Below, in pieces: positions 62,841 to 64,000 of a stretch of DNA of 64,000 bases. Under the pieces are notes generated by a model, which was given only the letters and a program-made list of their open reading frames with translations, did no database searches and was not told the DNA's origin. The first letter of the stretch is position 1. Each line of letters begins with the position of its first letter. Source of the DNA: Conus ventricosus (Eukaryota > Mollusca > Gastropoda > Neogastropoda > Conidae); assembly GCA_018398815.1 (NCBI GenBank), contig CM031595.1, forward strand, positions 131,331,833 to 131,395,832, given 5' to 3'. A program made the position numbers and the translations under genes.

Positions 62841-64000
62841 GGTAACTGATTCAGTTCAAATGTGATTTGCATTTTCTATTCGTATTATTCATATGACCGC
62901 ATTAAAACATTTGATATATAGCTGTCAGTCAAGTTGTCGAAAGAAACCTTGTGTCTTATGTTGTCATCTAACTACTTACGTAAGTTACGATATGAACTAA
63001 CAGACAAAAGCGGCTTTGTCTGCTTTGTTCACATCTCGCAGCTTGTTGAAAGTCATATTTGACTCAACAAACATACAACAGCTACTTATTTGGGAAAAAG
63101 GAAGGAAATGGTAGCGCTGGCTATATGCACATCATATGTGTGGTTGATCAAGGCTTGCATCATCATTAAATAATCATTTCATTCTCAGTCTAATGGTAGC
63201 GCTGGCTATATGCACATCATATGTATGGTTGATCAAGGCTGCATCATCATTAATAATCATTTCATTCTCAGTCTGCATGTCTTTTCTCAGCGATCATGCT
63301 TTGTGATGAGGTTATATATTCCAAGCAGTGTAAAAACGGTATTCAAAGGAAGGCAGACTTGCAGAACTTGTGGTTACCATGTTGAGCCAGTAGGTTATCC
63401 ATATGTAAAATACAGGTCTGAGTATTTTGTCATTGACTCACTTGTGTAAAGCAAGTAAGTATGTATAATCACCGTATTTGGAGTGTGTGTGTGTGTGTGT
63501 GTATGCGTGTGTATGTCTCATTTTTCAACGTTGCAGTTTTCATGGCGATTACAAGCACTGGTGTAACCAAAACTGGCAGAACAATAAATATTAAAATAAT
63601 TTCCAACCATCCCTTGCATAATGATGTCATCAATATCAATCCGTGAATCTGCCCTTTTCATCCATTTTTAGTTGAACAAAACTAAGCAATTTTGAATGAA
63701 TTATTATGAGTACAGTAACTGCTTGATACTTAGTAAAAGATGTGTTTCAGTGTTATTTTACATGAGTACTATAACAAATACTGATTACATTCTATCAAAT
63801 TCATTTACTGTGAATTCTACCAAAACAGAGGTGCAGAATTAGAGATATAGATATGCCACTAACATTTCTTGCCAACTATAGCTGAGTTAGACAGTACAAG
63901 TTTATCTTTTATGGTCAAACAAGTAAAGCTGTGGTGATGGAACAAAGGAAACAGTCTACTTATTTCAAGAAAACAAATTTCAAAAGAAAAAGACTCCTGA
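62841..64000. other. Right flank, no gene supported
   Basis: AT-rich. Includes a tandem duplication and a short (GT)n at 63483-63503. The last bases (AAAAAGACTCCTGA) could begin an exon in the Lys-rich style, but the window ends. Confidence 0.45.
63107..63278. repeat. 85-bp tandem duplication
   Basis: AATGGTAGCGCTGGCTATAT, then GCACATCATATGT and CATTTCATTCTCAGTCT, twice with small indels. Confidence 0.9.

Overview
This is a stretch of animal nuclear DNA. It has long AT-rich introns, very many CT and GT/CA microsatellites, degenerate minisatellites, three classes of transposable element and one large split gene on the + strand. There is nothing prokaryotic or organellar in it. The short (TTATC)n-tailed retroposons, the CR1/L2-like non-LTR element and the gypsy-like LTR element suggest a mollusc, probably a gastropod; that is an inference from general repeat character, not from a database match. 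|| LAYOUT. 1-3223: upstream or 5'-UTR-like sequence with small local duplications and no gene I can support. 3224-55195: one + strand gene of about 25 exons, built by matching splice sites and intron phase. It starts with a His/Gln-tract exon and has a 1.8 kb central exon. The product is a low-complexity, charged, Ser/Pro/Lys/Glu-rich protein of roughly 1,700 residues that I do not recognise; the 3' end is uncertain. Most internal exons are phase 1-1 with lengths divisible by three, so they can be skipped without changing frame. An alternative last exon (31905-32024) carries its own AATAAA signal. Its introns hold a 5'-truncated LINE (22707-24209) inside a tandem duplication, a TAACGG-rich double tandem array with perfect hairpins (35535-36790), a 2.3 kb 29-bp minisatellite (47690-49995), and three copies of a roughly 60-bp retroposon. 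Two of these copies (8532-8598 and 51932-51990) have perfect 12-14 bp target-site duplications; the third (8142-8206) has only an approximate one. 53105-54738: a complete but damaged Tc1-like DNA transposon. 55789-62840: a minus-strand LTR retrotransposon with two 1.6 kb LTRs, a gag, a retropepsin-like segment and a Gly-rich tandem coding repeat, but no reverse transcriptase or integrase. 62841-64000: AT-rich sequence with one 85-bp duplication. || QUALITY. Several exons of the host gene, the zinc knuckle of the gag and other coding stretches are each broken by single-base changes, often in or next to homopolymers, while splice sites and phases stay intact. The two LTRs also differ largely by one-base length changes. 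The simplest explanation is residual consensus indel error, with true pseudogenisation as the alternative; this affects how every 'broken' entry below should be read.
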